Assembly: GCA_935421135.1 (NCBI GenBank) | Contig: OW285190.1 | Span: 2,046,001 to 2,110,000, forward strand | Reading direction: 5' to 3' | Length of the DNA stretch: 64,000 nt | Origin: Bugulina stolonifera | Taxonomy: Eukaryota; Bryozoa; Gymnolaemata; Cheilostomatida; Bugulidae | Shown here: positions 1 to 11,829 of the stretch, in pieces | How positions within the stretch are numbered: position 1 is the stretch's first letter | How the letters are laid out: the number at the start of each line of letters is the position of its first letter | The notes under the pieces: generated by a model | Database searches by the model: none | Told to the model about the DNA's origin: nothing | What the model saw: the letters and a program-made list of their open reading frames with translations, nothing else | Made by a program: the position numbers and the translations under genes

Positions 1-116
1 GTAGATAAACCTTTCAATGTAATATTTGCTCCATAAGCAAAGTCATTATTGAATATGATGATATTATGCAATACAACTAAAAATTTATGTCTATGATTCA
101 TTCCTTCACTATGTAG

Positions 117-3100
117 AGCCAATACTCATAGACACAGGGATGGCTGTAATGCAGTGTCTATGGAATCACTGTGGGGATACTCTAGCTGTGTGCGGCTCTC
201 AGAGAGCAGCTGATAAGGATGTGAATGTAGTTCAGTTCTATACTCCATTTGGGGAGGTAAGTTGCACGCCCGCTCTCTCCACTCTATAACCAGTGTTCTT
301 TACAGTAGGCTGTCCACTACTGAGTTTGTGTTACCATGTAACAAAAATACAAATATATCTGCTACATGTTTGCTGTATAGTCATCCACTCCTAGCGGTAA
401 TCTGTGCTGACTGTGTAGTTCTTAGTGTGAACTGTTATCACCCCTCCCCTCGCATTTGTTGGTGAGGGCTGTTATGACCCCTTTCCCCTGCATTGCCGTG
501 TCCGGGTTTATTTATCAGATTGTTCATATCTCTCTCCTTCTGGATAGATGTACTTAGTTGGAGTTGTCTTACTCTGCCATTAGTCGCATATGTTTGGTGA
601 TAGACTGATGTTGCTGCCCTTTACTTGTATAGACTGTTAACCCTGTCCTTTACAGCATCTGAGGACATTGAAGGTACCAGGTAAATCCATCACTAGCTGT
701 GCATGGGAAGGAGGGAGTCTAAGAATAGCCCTGGCTGTTGACTCATTTATATACTTTGCTAACATCAGACCAGACTACAAGGTAAGTAAGTATAGGCCTC
801 CACGCTATAGCATGTATTCATCTCCATGGATAAATCTAATATCCTACTAGTTAGTCAGGAGTAAACAGACAGCAGGTAACAAACTCTCACCAATTCAGCT
901 GCAGAGTAAAGTAACTAGGTTTCCATGTTTCCGAGCATTAATTTATAAATGGAAAATGTTCTTACTATTATAAAATAAAAACCAAGTTTTAAATTAGAGA
1001 GATAACCCAAATAAATTTCAAAAATCAATTCATAGTATTTGCTCAATCGTTCCCAATCATATAATTTTCTAGTAGTCCTGGCTGCTCATTCTTGTTCTAT
1101 AAAAGCTGAAATACATGTATTTATGGACTTGCTAGTGATTGGTTGATTGGTTCGTCTTCAGTAGACATGTGCTCTAACTCTACTTTCTGTATGTTTACAG
1201 TGGGGGTATTTTAGTAACACAGTGGTCTACTCCTTCACACGACCAGATAGAAGTGATACGACTATCCTCTTCTGGGATATCAAGAATGATGAGGTGGGTC
1301 AGTGGCAAGCCATGTATACACTGTAGTAACACATGTATACACTTAAGTAACACGTGTATACATTGTAACAACACATGTGTACACTGTAGCAACACTTGTA
1401 TACATTGTAGTAACACATGTATACACTGTAGTAACATATGTATACACTGTAGTTTTACATGTATGCATCGTAACAACACATGTATACACTGTAGTAACAT
1501 GTGTATGCACTGTAGTAACACATGCACACTCTGTAGTATGTGTCCGTGTACATTGTAGTTACACGTGTATACACTGTAGTAGCACATGTACACTCTGTAG
1601 TATGTGTCCGTGTACATTGTAGAAAGTAATGAAGTATGTTAAGAACCTGCTCTGTATCTCTGCATGTGGAGATTACTGCTGCGTCGCTTCCAGAGTAGAC
1701 GAAGAGGTCGGCCAGGTTGGTGACTCTATTATATATTGTTATTAATATACTGGAGTGTTTCTATTCAGTAAACCATGACTGACCAAGGTATCAACATAGT
1801 ATATATACCTAAACAGTTATATGTAGACTCTCATTGGCTGAATGATAGTAGAGTAGAAGATACAGAATGTCCTCTAAAATGTATCTCTTCTCCCCACAAG
1901 AATTATTATTAAATGTACAGTATATAGTTGAATAGTGTAATTTAATTTGTGCGCTGGTACCGTATTGTATTATATAAAATCAACTGCTTTTGTGGGCGGT
2001 GCTAGAATTACATACATGATCGCATTTCTCACATTGACTTCCTTTTACGACATGTAGATATAATTATTGTGCATATAGAACTGTTATGTTGTAGTACTCA
2101 CTGCAGCTGTATAACAGCATTGGTACAATCATAGAAGCCAAATACATAGAGATGGAGCCAGTATTCCTTGCTATGACAAAGACACATGTGGTGGTGGCGT
2201 CTCGAGAAGCCTTCTATACATGGCAGTTTAAGAATCCTAAAAAATTAGTCAACATTGAGATCTCAGGCAAACGTAAAGCTGGAATGGAGAAGTGAGTGGT
2301 TACTACTACTACTAGCAGCAAACCACATTTATAATGATTATTCAAAACTGCCGAGTCATGTCGGGTGTAGGCATACATGCTTTTAGGTGTACTCATATAG
2401 GTTTATTAACGCTATACTGTATATTCTCAAGTCTGTAATACACAGTTATAAGGTATATTCTAAAGGCTGCTTCACATAGCTCTACTTTATGTTCTAAAGT
2501 CTGTTTCACATAGCCTCACTGTATATTCTAAAGGCTGTTTCACATAGCTGTATTCTGTATTCTAAAGGCTGTTTCACATAGACGATATCCCCTCTAACTC
2601 CACCTCGGACACAATTGACTTCAACCAGGCGTTTGCTGAAACTAATGACCCCATCTGCTGTGTCTGTGCCTCAGAGAACACCCTCATTATTGTAAGTCAT
2701 GGAACTCAGTCTATAGTACGTTTATTTCCCCAGAGCTGTGTTGTCATTACTTTAAGTTAACATAAGGTCCTACATTCAATACCAACTCTGGAGCAATCGC
2801 AGTCTCCTGCATACTACATCAAACTAGTGATTGGCATGTACCATGGCATAGCAGTATCACTCTATCCCAGTGGCTATAGCACAATGCATATTATTGTATG
2901 ATGCTGCAGTGTTGTGCTATTTACTATCATTAACCGATAACTCCAAATTGGCTTGACATAGATTCTCATCTTTTTTACATAAGAACATGAAAACTGGGCT
3001 AACTTTGGAATTACTTGCTCCTATTTGCTCCCTATTTCTGTTGAATTATAGGCCTACACATGATATGACTGATGAATACAATGTATGACCGTCTCTCATT

Positions 3101-6100
3101 GCAGGGTCGGGAATCGGGTGCCCTTCACCGATATACTTTACCTCTAGTTAACTTGACGTGTAAATATACACTCGCCTCTAGACCTCATCAACTGGCTATC
3201 AATTCCAACTCCACGTACGTATATATGTACATGTACATTGTATAGATTGATGTATATTCATCGTACTCGTCATACATGTATGTTATGTTTGTAATAGTAC
3301 TACATGTACACGAGGCTCGTACATCTTTCTCTACATCTTCATGTCTATGGTGTATATAACATATACAGGAGGCTGTCTATCATAGACATAGCAGGTGTGT
3401 TGACCTTCTTTGACCTTGAGGCGCGTACCATGGATGTTAACGGCAAGGAGGTGATCGGTGAGCAGTTGAAACAGGAAAGGAAGGATGTCTGGGATATGAA
3501 GTGGGCAGATGATAACCCTGAGCTCTTCGCCATGATGGAGAAGACGAGGATGTATGTGTTTAGGAATATGGAGCCAGAGGTCAGTGTAGCTCATCTAGAT
3601 ATCAGTGTGTTGTATGTATAATATCAGTGTATTTCACTACTGGCTTTTAGAAATTGTTACTGCCGCACAAACAAAGTAATATAGCCCTCTCTAAAGCGAT
3701 TTCATCTTCTACTATGAAAAACCAGCAATTCCAGCACCAATTTTTCGGAGTTGTCTACTTATTATAGCAAAGAGAAGAAAACTCCTAACATTCTGAAATA
3801 TTAATTAGGCCATGTACTAATTGTCATTATGAGGTACAATAGCTTTATGTGGGATAAAGTTATCAGTTCTAGTCTGTAGTGTTGTTGATTTAGTCTTTGT
3901 AGTCCCATGTACTATCATTAGGCACATCAGCAATCCTGAAGTGCTAATCTATTGTAACTGACTGACAGTTGATTTAATTGGCTAATTGCCAGTGTAACAG
4001 TGAATACTATAATATAGTAGCCCAAGGAATACTGCTATCATAGAATGTAGTCTATGAATGCAGTAAGTTAATGTGGTGCATGTATAATAGTATGGTTATA
4101 TAAACTACAGGAGCCCATACCTACCAGTGGATACATATGCCAGTTCAGTGACCTTCAGATTCAGTCAGTCCTTCTGGATGAGATCCTCAAAGATCCAGAG
4201 GCTCCTGCCAAAGACAACATAACCGAACATGAGATAAAGGTATGCTTATAGATTAGGGTATGCTTATACTACCAAGAGATTAGAGCATGTTTATAGTACC
4301 GCAAGATGAAGATATGCTTATAGTACCACGAAATTAGAGTATGCTTATAGTACCACAAGATTAGAATATGCTTATAGTACAATGTGGTTAAGGTGTGCTT
4401 ATAGTACCATGAGATTAGGGTGTGCTTATATTAATATGAGAGATAAGGTTTGTTTGGGTTGATAAATGTGGCTCTAGATGGTATGTACTTCTCCTAGCCG
4501 ACTGACTGACTCCAAGACATCGTTTCTTGGTCCTGATTTCTCTATCCACCCCACCTTACATCAATCAGTATTATATACTAATACGAGTATACACAACATG
4601 TGTATGCTGTCTCCTTCTTCTGTTTGTTCTAGTATGCCATTGAACTAATGGGATATCGGTAGAATTCACCACATAATTCACTGTCCTTTGTGACAATATA
4701 CTTTTTGTCAATTATTTACATTTCAAATATATTTGGCAATGAGTAAATATCCATGTGCTGTGTTACCAATTATATCTTCATAATATTCTGGTGCTGATAG
4801 AGTGATGGAAGCCACCCCGGATCACAGTAAGGTAAGATATAGCAAGGCTGATTATACCTGGTATTATGAGGAGAACTTGCAGTCAATGTCCTAGCTGTGT
4901 AGTTATGTGTATCTGTATGCTCATTCAGTCTCTGAGAGATACCAGAGATCTGCTGGAGAAGGTCGGTCTGCAGGACTCCCAGAGGTTCATAGAGGAGAAC
5001 CCTCACCCTAGACTCTGGAGACTTCTTGCAGAGTCTGCTCTGGAACTGCAGGAGTTCCCTGTAGCTGAAACGGCTTTCGTCAAGTGCAAAGACTACCCTG
5101 GTATTGAGTTTGTGAAGAGGCTGGGAAACCTTCAGGTTGGTCAATTCTGTTGTCTAAATGGTGTAGGCTATATGAATGCATATTATTGGTTGGTCAGGTA
5201 TTTCTACTTGCTCTAGAGCTTTCACCATACGACTGACTCGGTCGCTTACATGTACATGGTGCGTTTACTTCTCACAGCTGTCTGTAACCCCTAACTTGGT
5301 GATTAGCCAATAAGCCATATAATATTAGTCACTATGTTACTGTTGATCAGCCCTGGACTGATAACATTGCTCCATATAAACCAGCAACTACTCATTGCTA
5401 ATGTATCAGGCCTTCCAGCTACGCCTTCGGTTTCGACCATGGTACTTTCCTAATAATGTCAATCACCTCATTCAGCTCTCCTATGTACCTCTATTTGTTT
5501 TAATAGTTCATGTAGTTATGGGTGTAAGACGTACCTACGTAAACATAGCATAACATGGCTGAGTGTACCACCTGACTAATTGGAAACATGCCAGAACTTG
5601 TGTCATTTAATTAATTCTCTTATTTTCAGAGTGAGTCATTGAAGCAAGCAGAAGTTGCTGCGTATTTTGGATTCTATGATGAAGCTGAGGCTATTTACAT
5701 TGAGTTAGACAGACGGTAAGAACTAAAGCTATATGCAAGTACATGTACATTGAGCTAAACAAAATATGGTAGGAGCTAGGGCTGTATATGCATGGTGTTA
5801 GACAGACAGTAAGAACTAAGGCTATATTAGTTTAGACACCCAAGTGTTCTTCCATCTCACCAGGATTTTCTGATTAAATCTTAAACCTATTGACAGCTAC
5901 ATGTATAAGTAACTCAGCTCTATCTTCCACCAGCGTGACACTGTCCATATCTATCAGCTTCAGGCGTAATGGGGTGCTCACTTTGGTGTCTCTGTTATCA
6001 TATACCTGAGTGTGTGGTATTATTTTGTAGAGATCTTGCAGTGGCACTCAGGAAGAAGCTAGGTGACTGGTTCAGGGTGGTGCAACTCCTTAAGCAAGGC

Positions 6101-9100
6101 ACAGCTGGGGGAGACGATACACAACTTGAGGAAGCGTGGAATGAGATAGGCAATTACTATGCTGATCGACAGAAATGGTAAGTGGTGATTGTATAAAATA
6201 TAGCAGACCCACAAGAATATGTCACTGAACGGTGACATGGTGATATCCTAATGCCGTTAATGTAACTCAAATTCTAGATTCTACCATAATTATTATCACA
6301 AAAACTTCATAAAAATAAGTTATGGAATAAGGAGGGCATCTACAGGACTTCATTACGAGAATTTTTATTATAGAGGGGCACGGCTTAAGCAATAATAGAG
6401 TGATACAATAATTATGTATTAATAAGTGTACCATTACGACAGGCAGCAGGCGGTGACGTTCTATGTGCAAGGTAACAATCAGGAGAGGCTGGCCGAGTGT
6501 TACTACGTTCTGGAGGACTACAACGGTCTGGAGAAGATGATGGAGTCTCTTCCAGAGAACCACAAACTGCTGCCAGACATTGCGCAGCAGTTTGTATCTG
6601 TGGGTATGGCAGAGCAGGCAGTACAGGCCTTTACTAAGGTAACTTCACCCTCCCATATAGTGATGACATCACCAGTCCATGTGTGGTGTAATGACATTAG
6701 TGGTTTTGTGTATTGTCTTGAGTTCATTGGTGACAAATGTGTGGTAAAGACGTCACCACTCTGTTTGCACATGGAAGTAGCAAGTCGTACTCTACTATGA
6801 TGAGATTATATCATGTCATAATATATAGAGTGAAGTTGGTCATCAGTGTGCTAGTAGCTGTTTCTATATTCTACAGTGTAACAAGATAAAGAAAGCCATC
6901 GACTCATGTGTCATGCTCAACCAATGGAATATGGCCATAGATCTGGCCAAAGAACACAACGTCAAGGAGATTGACTCGCTCCTCGCTACCTACGCCAAGC
7001 ATCTGCTGAGTAAGCAGAAGATACTGAGTGCCATTGAGCTCTACAGGAAAGCTGGCAGGTTTCTTGAAGCAGCCAAGTTAATGTACAAGGTTAGTAATCG
7101 TGAAAAGTTAATTGATTTATGATTTCATGCTTCTATTGTAGAATAATATTCTAAGAATATTATAGATAATGGTCTAAAGCAGTAGTAGTAGTAGTGGGCA
7201 TATCTTTATATGACAAATGGAACGACGTGACAAAAGATTCTTTCATTTTGGGACAAAATAACTCAGAAACAAGTAGAGTTCACACTACATAGTTTGCAAT
7301 TGATGTTAGCCTAAAGCTTAATAAGATATTAGCCTATGTAACTAACTGCTTACCTTCTAATGGGAGGGACCTTCACCACTATGCCCCATTTGTAAGTTTG
7401 CCTTTTACTATTCCATGATTATTTAATCAGCTAGCCGAGGAGCAGGCAAAGGCAGGGACCTCTCAGCCTAAGAGACTGAAGAAGATGTACGTGTTGGGGG
7501 CTCTACTTATAGAACAGTACCATGAGAGTATCAAACAACAGTCTAAAACTAGGAACAAAGGCAAACGTGGAGCTGAAGTAAGTTCCTTAGAGTTGTCTTT
7601 CCTCCAGTACGTTATGACATACATATACATGTAGGTGTCATGTGCAACACCCATCTCTTCCTTGTCATATTTGTAACAATTATGGCATTGTGTGCTGTCT
7701 GGTGAAGCAGGTCTTAACAGTTGTCCAGCTCGAAGAATTCATTTGCTTTGTTATCGTGTTTGAAGTATTCAGATTGTTTTTCCTGTAGACGAGTGTACTT
7801 ACTACTCTAGCATATCTGCACCCCTACAATCTTTGCTCTACTATATCCTCTCATACTATGCGTATTTCTGTGTGCCTCATTTTGGAGTCATGCTCTCTTT
7901 CACGCTACTGTTCAAGAGTAGACAACGCCTATCCATTCAGTGTTTTCCTGTGTGTGTGACTTTATTACTAGTCAGTTTATCATGTATCATCACTAAAACA
8001 TTTGGTTATGCATATAGTTGTTGTCTAAGATATCCAGTCTAGTGATCCCGGTAGATAGTTTGATCAAATGGTCTCCCTCCATGCTGACTTATGTGTACTA
8101 CTAGACACATTGTATGAGTTTTATTGACATACTCTACTATGTTCTGTATTGGAAGTGAAGTGTTTGATGCTGGGCCTAGTATCATTAGATTACTTACATT
8201 TGAAAATGTTCACATGGGTGAATAATCGAGTAATAAAAAGTAGTACTAGACACACTATTCACTATTGTTTGTTCTCCTCATATTTCGATAACTGAATAAC
8301 TGGATAGTTATTGAGGTATTATTAGAACAACATAATGAAATGTTTCCAATACTAATACTTATCATGGCCCTACGTGTACATGTGCACATATTCTCCAGGC
8401 TCTATCTGCTCTCGCTGGACTACTGGAAGAAGATTCGTCTGCAGTGTCGGACACAAAGCTGATAGACAACGCCTGGAGAGGAGCGGAGGCCTATCATTTC
8501 TACCTCCTGGCACAAAAACAGCTCCATCAAGGTCACGTTGATAAAGCTTTTATCACGTCACAGGCTCTCACTTTGTATGAAGATATCATGGACCCGAAGA
8601 TTATACACTCTCTCATAGGTTAGCTATTGCTTTACCACGCTCAGTGATTCGTTATTTACTTAGCTTAATAAGTCTACATCACACTAGCGTTGTATAGTTA
8701 CATACATTGCGACACTACTATTGCATGGTTATATAACACTAGAATAACATGGTAATATCACACTAGTATTGCATGGTTATATAACACTAGAATAGTATGG
8801 TCGCATCACACTGGTATTGCATGGTTACATCACACTGGCATTGCATGGTTACATCACACTGGTATTGCATGGTTAAATCACATTAGTATTGCATGATTAT
8901 ATCACACTAGTATTGCATGATTACATCACACTAGTATTGCATGATTACATCACACTGGTATTGCATGATTACATCACACTAGTATTGCATGATTACATCA
9001 CACTAGTATTGCATGATTACATCACACTAGTATTGCATGATTACATCACACTAGTATTGCATGATTACATCACACTGGTATTGCGTTGTTACAGCTCTTA

Positions 9101-10063
9101 TTGGAGTAACATCCAAGCAGTTTGCCACTGCATCCAAGTCCTTCACAAGACTGGAGACTCTGCCAGCTCTTTCAGACACTGAGAAGGAAGAGTACGGAGA
9201 CTTGGCACTTGAGATATTCATCAAGTAAGTCAAGTCATTTTTTCAAGTTACTTATGAACTTTATATCGAGGTTCTGTAATATGATAATGTGGGTGAGTAG
9301 TATTAGCTCAAGCTACATGTATCTTATCTCAAGTCATTAACACTAGACTAACATATTGAATCGGTTGTTCCCATTAATGCCTATACCTGTTCTTTCTCTT
9401 TTCAGCTACAGTCCTAAAGACAGATCACCAATGACCTTCAACTACCACAGCATGACCTCCGAGTAAGTGATTGTAATAAAAAAATTTTAAAACTCATTGC
9501 AGCTGGAGATTCATTTATAGCTTCTGAAAGCATTCTTACTGTGTTATTGACAGTTTTCCTATTTCTATAATATATAGCATGTGGTTATAAATAGTAATGC
9601 AAGACGCATTTTTATTTATGATTTATTTTTTAATGTTTCAATGCTCATCCCAGCATCATCATCAGAGGATGAATTTATCATCTGATGATGATGCTCAGAT
9701 GAGCATTGAAGTATTAGGAAATAAATCAAAAATAGAAATGCGTCTTTTATTACTATTTATTATTAAAATACTAGCCCACACTAAGATTTTTCAATAACAT
9801 GTGGTGTAGCATGAAATATGGTTGATGCACAGAGAATTGCTAGCTTCTTAATATACATGTAGTTCCTGGGTTTTACTCTACAGTGTACATATCAACAGCT
9901 TTCTCATATTTATAGAGATGCTAAGAAGCTGGTGTGTGTAGCATCTGGTAGGGAAATGAATGAGTACCAGTTCTGGATGTGCAGCACCTGCAAGCACTGT
10001 GCGTATGAGAAGGAGATCGCCCAGTATAAGACCTGCCCCCTGTGTCACTCCTCCATCAACTAG
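117..10063 (+). CDS. WDR35: WDR35 / IFT121, intraflagellar transport complex A subunit (C-terminal ~923 residues, 19 exons, 5' end off window)
   Basis: Subunit of the IFT-A complex that drives retrograde transport and membrane-protein entry in cilia. Exons with consistent phase and GT-AG borders: 117-256, 656-781, 1201-1293, 1623-1715, 2095-2291, 2568-2691, 3105-3214, 3369-3579, 4111-4239, 4929-5135, 5630-5715, 6031-6177, 6443-6638, 6877-7089, 7431-7577, 8399-8618, 9095-9224, 9406-9462, 9916-10063 (TAG). The product matches the animal family almost end to end: [32 protein letters not shown] (WD40/beta-propeller part), [82 protein letters not shown] (TPR-like helical part), [16 protein letters not shown], and a C-terminal Cys-rich ribbon ([10 protein letters not shown]...CPLCHSS). 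Human WDR35 is about 1,180 residues, so roughly 258 residues are missing to the left. Exon 2095-2291 has two possible acceptors; 2095 is chosen because it keeps phase and gives [10 protein letters not shown]. Very secure identity. Confidence 0.96.
1310..1622 (+). repeat. 21-bp minisatellite filling a WDR35 intron up to its 3' splice site
   Basis: About 15 units of roughly 21 bp (consensus like TAACACATGTATACACTGTAG) occupy nearly all of the 329-bp intron 1294-1622. Most units end in CTGTAG or TTGTAG, and the real acceptor AG at 1621-1622 is the end of the last unit. Every unit is therefore a potential acceptor. Confidence 0.9.
2418..2580 (+). repeat. Tandem repeat built from the intron/exon boundary of WDR35 exon 2568-2691
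   Basis: Five degenerate units of about 33-38 bp, with a core TATTCTAAAGGCTGTTTCACATAG. The last unit straddles the real acceptor: its first part is intron and GGCTGTTTCACATA is exon sequence coding for the KLFHI stretch. Earlier units at about 2453, 2491 and 2521 copy both sides of the junction. Confidence 0.8.
4231..4465 (+). repeat. Tandem repeat built from the 5' splice site of WDR35 exon 4111-4239
   Basis: The exon ends GAGATAAAG and the intron begins GTATGCTTATAG. About eight to nine units of roughly 28 bp follow, each with a form of AGATTAGRGTATGCTTATAGTACC. The final unit near 4440 again reads GAGATAAGGTTTG, close to the true exon end plus donor. Confidence 0.82.
5690..5840 (+). repeat. 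Three-copy duplication of the exon 5630-5715 / intron donor boundary
   Basis: The end of the exon (TTACATTGAGTTAGACAGACG) with the donor and first intron bases (GTAAGAACTAAAGCTATAT) recurs as a diverged copy at about 5746-5790 and a close copy at about 5797-5835 (TTAGACAGACAGTAAGAACTAAGG). The repeated unit includes coding sequence. Confidence 0.78.
8680..9094 (+). repeat. 24-bp minisatellite running into the 3' splice site of WDR35 exon 9095-9224
   Basis: About 17 units of 24 bp (like CACACTAGTATTGCATGATTACAT), most regular from 8870. The last unit reads TATTGCGTTGTTACAG and supplies the real acceptor. A 24-bp unit gives an apparent 8-residue protein repeat in one frame; that open frame enters the exon in the wrong frame and is not real. 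Confidence 0.9.
9587..9760. mobile_element. 174-bp foldback MITE-like hairpin in the last WDR35 intron
   Basis: Two ~80-bp arms, 9587-9666 and 9681-9760, are inverted copies separated by 14 bp. The inner ends are ATCATCATCAGA and TCTGATGATGAT; the outer ends are ATAAATAGTAATG and CATTACTATTTAT-like (one arm has small differences). It lies in the last intron (9463-9915). No target duplication is clear. Confidence 0.7.
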
Positions 10064-10660
10064 ACCACCTGTGATAACACTCCAAGGAAGACACGAGTCA
10101 TGCTCAGCAGATCTATACGCAGAACAGATGCACTAGTAAATGACAGCAAGACCTCTAAGGCTTCATTGTCTCCCATATCTATGCCAAGTCAACCAATCAC
10201 GAGTCGAGCTGGACCGATCATGGCTGGAACAAGTTCAGCTGAGCTGAACACAGATAAAATGAGTTGTGAGACACAGCGAATAGAAACTGACATCAGTAAT
10301 ATGTCCGTTGATTTGATTGGGACACCCTCATCTTGGGTGTGATCAACTAGTCACTACTATTGCACAACAGTCTGCTTATTCCTTTTAGTGTTATCAGATG
10401 TGTTTTAGTCAGATAACTGACTGACAGTCATACAGCAGTGTAGCTATCATTTAAATAATACATATATTATTATTATTTTCTGTTCAATTATTATTATATT
10501 TCCGTCCATTTTACAATACAATCCAGCTAACTACTATAGACACCCTCCTAATTCATCATCAAAGTCACAAATGCACATTATAGTGGGAGTTGTCCCACCA
10601 TACTACTAGTACATTAACCACATAACTAGAACCTGAACAAATTCGGAATAAAAACTTCAA
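10064..10660 (+). promoter_or_regulatory. WDR35 3' UTR and candidate polyadenylation signal (AATAAA at 10647-10652)
   Basis: After the TAG at 10061-10063 there is an AT-rich tail. A canonical AATAAA hexamer on the + strand at 10647-10652 is the first clear polyadenylation signal I see. An 80-codon open frame at 10100-10342 inside this tail starts from an out-of-context ATG and resembles no family; I treat it as UTR. The next gene is on the other strand, so the two genes converge here. Confidence 0.5.
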
Positions 10661-11046
10661 ATTACACCAATAGCTTGTGCCTCCATGGATGACCATTGCA
10701 ACAGCATCCATGGGTTTTGTGATGGACATACATGATAAACATTATAAAAATGTGAGTTAATGAATATTTTCAGATATATTTTGCAAATTTGTGTTGTATT
10801 CTGTTACAGTGGAAGCATATTATAGAAGAGAGATGTATGTACATGTATAGGGTAAACTGCACATAGGATTTCACATTGCCTGGCACCATACTAACTGAAA
10901 ATACATGTATGTACAGCTCTCCTGTGTATTAACTAACTGTGCATTTACTCAATGGAACACCAACTTATCAGTAAGACTACTAAATGTCATACTCTTTTAC
11001 TCTTTGACAGAATGTGCTCACACTATCCTACATCCTAGATAGAGCA
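10661..11046. other. Intergenic spacer between the two convergent genes; nothing further recognised
   Basis: AT-rich spacer downstream of both WDR35 (+) and the acetyltransferase gene (-). I see no open frame with family resemblance and no clear minus-strand AATAAA. Confidence 0.4.
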
Positions 11047-11559
11047 TTATTTACCCTCAATTTTGTCTATGAAACCTTTGAAGCTGGTTTGATCCAACTT
11101 GTACTGATGCCAGTTCTCTAGTTTAGTCACGTCTACCCCTCCGTGTTTGCTCCAGCACTCCTGGAAGTCTGTAGAATCATGGGACGCTAGCCATGCCATG
11201 CGAACACAGCAGTTACTTATTGCTATCTCCACCAGTCGCCTCATCAAATCATGTCTTCCCTTTTCTCTATGGCCATCCTGTATATAGAAATCCTCTATGT
11301 CAAGTACTCTACCAGCCCATGTGGAGTAACCGTAGGCGTAGATAGCGTATCCAATGACCTCTCCTCTCACCTCACAGACTAGGCAGTTGAACTTTGGAGG
11401 ATGAGACTGAAGGCAGTCACGGAGTAGCTGCTCGGAGCTCGGCACATCTGGTGCTGCCATATTGGATGCTGCTGCACTCTTTGGTATCAGAGTATGTATC
11501 TGGGGGAAGTCTTTCTCCCTAACTTCTCTAATCACCATGGTTACAGTATCCTCATTCAT
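11047..11559 (-). CDS. GNAT N-acetyltransferase, diamine (spermidine/spermine; thialysine) acetyltransferase-like, 170 aa
   Basis: Predicted to transfer acetyl from acetyl-CoA to a primary amine; SAT1/SAT2 family members act on polyamines or thialysine in the cytosol. The whole 170-residue length fits the family (SAT1 is ~171). Visible marks: N-terminal VIREVREKDFPQIHTLI; central FNCLVCEVRGEVIGYAIYAY; then YSTWAGRVLDIEDFYIQ, matching the W-G-LEDFFV block of SAT proteins; C-terminal ECWSKHGGVDVTKLENW, matching the FY..RGA...EEGW block. The acetyl-CoA loop normally RxxGxG is HREKGRHDLM here, so the second glycine is replaced, which may lower activity or mark a divergent paralogue. Start: an ATG at 11557-11559; on the minus strand TTACAG precedes it by about 10 bases, so a 5' UTR intron is possible. 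The substrate cannot be assigned from sequence. Confidence 0.85.
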   Translation of the reverse strand: MNEDTVTMVIREVREKDFPQIHTLIPKSAAASNMAAPDVPSSEQLLRDCLQSHPPKFNCLVCEVRGEVIGYAIYAYGYSTWAGRVLDIEDFYIQDGHREKGRHDLMRRLVEIAISNCCVRMAWLASHDSTDFQECWSKHGGVDVTKLENWHQYKLDQTSFKGFIDKIEGK

Positions 11560-11829
11560 CTCTGGTAACTGTAATAATGATTATAGTGGAGGATACACAG
11601 TGTCTACTACTAGCACTAGTGGATTGCACTGCGTATCCTACAATACTAAAGTATAGCATGCTGTACTGTTGTTATTAGCTGTGCTTTAGGGTGGGCATTG
11701 TTTAGGAATAATAGGACCCCAATACTGCTGTGTCACATGCTGTGTCAGTGTTTCAGTTTATTACAATGTAGGACATACATGTATAATACTGTACATACAA
11801 TAATGTAGCATATACAATGTACATGTACA

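Noticed and set aside
1195..1622. Cys/His- or Val/Tyr-rich open frames on both strands
   Set aside because: They are translations of the 21-bp intronic minisatellite, open because the unit length is a multiple of three.
8680..9094. CRISPR-like regular repeat array
   Set aside because: Direct head-to-tail 24-mers with no unique spacers, inside an intron of an animal gene.
8889..9182. Open frame encoding an HDYITLVL repeat protein
   Set aside because: It is the 24-bp minisatellite read in frame; it enters the WDR35 exon at 9095 in the wrong frame and has no independent support.
10100..10342. 80-codon frame after the WDR35 stop
   Set aside because: Lies in the 3' UTR before the AATAAA, Ser/Thr-rich without a domain, no splice or family evidence.
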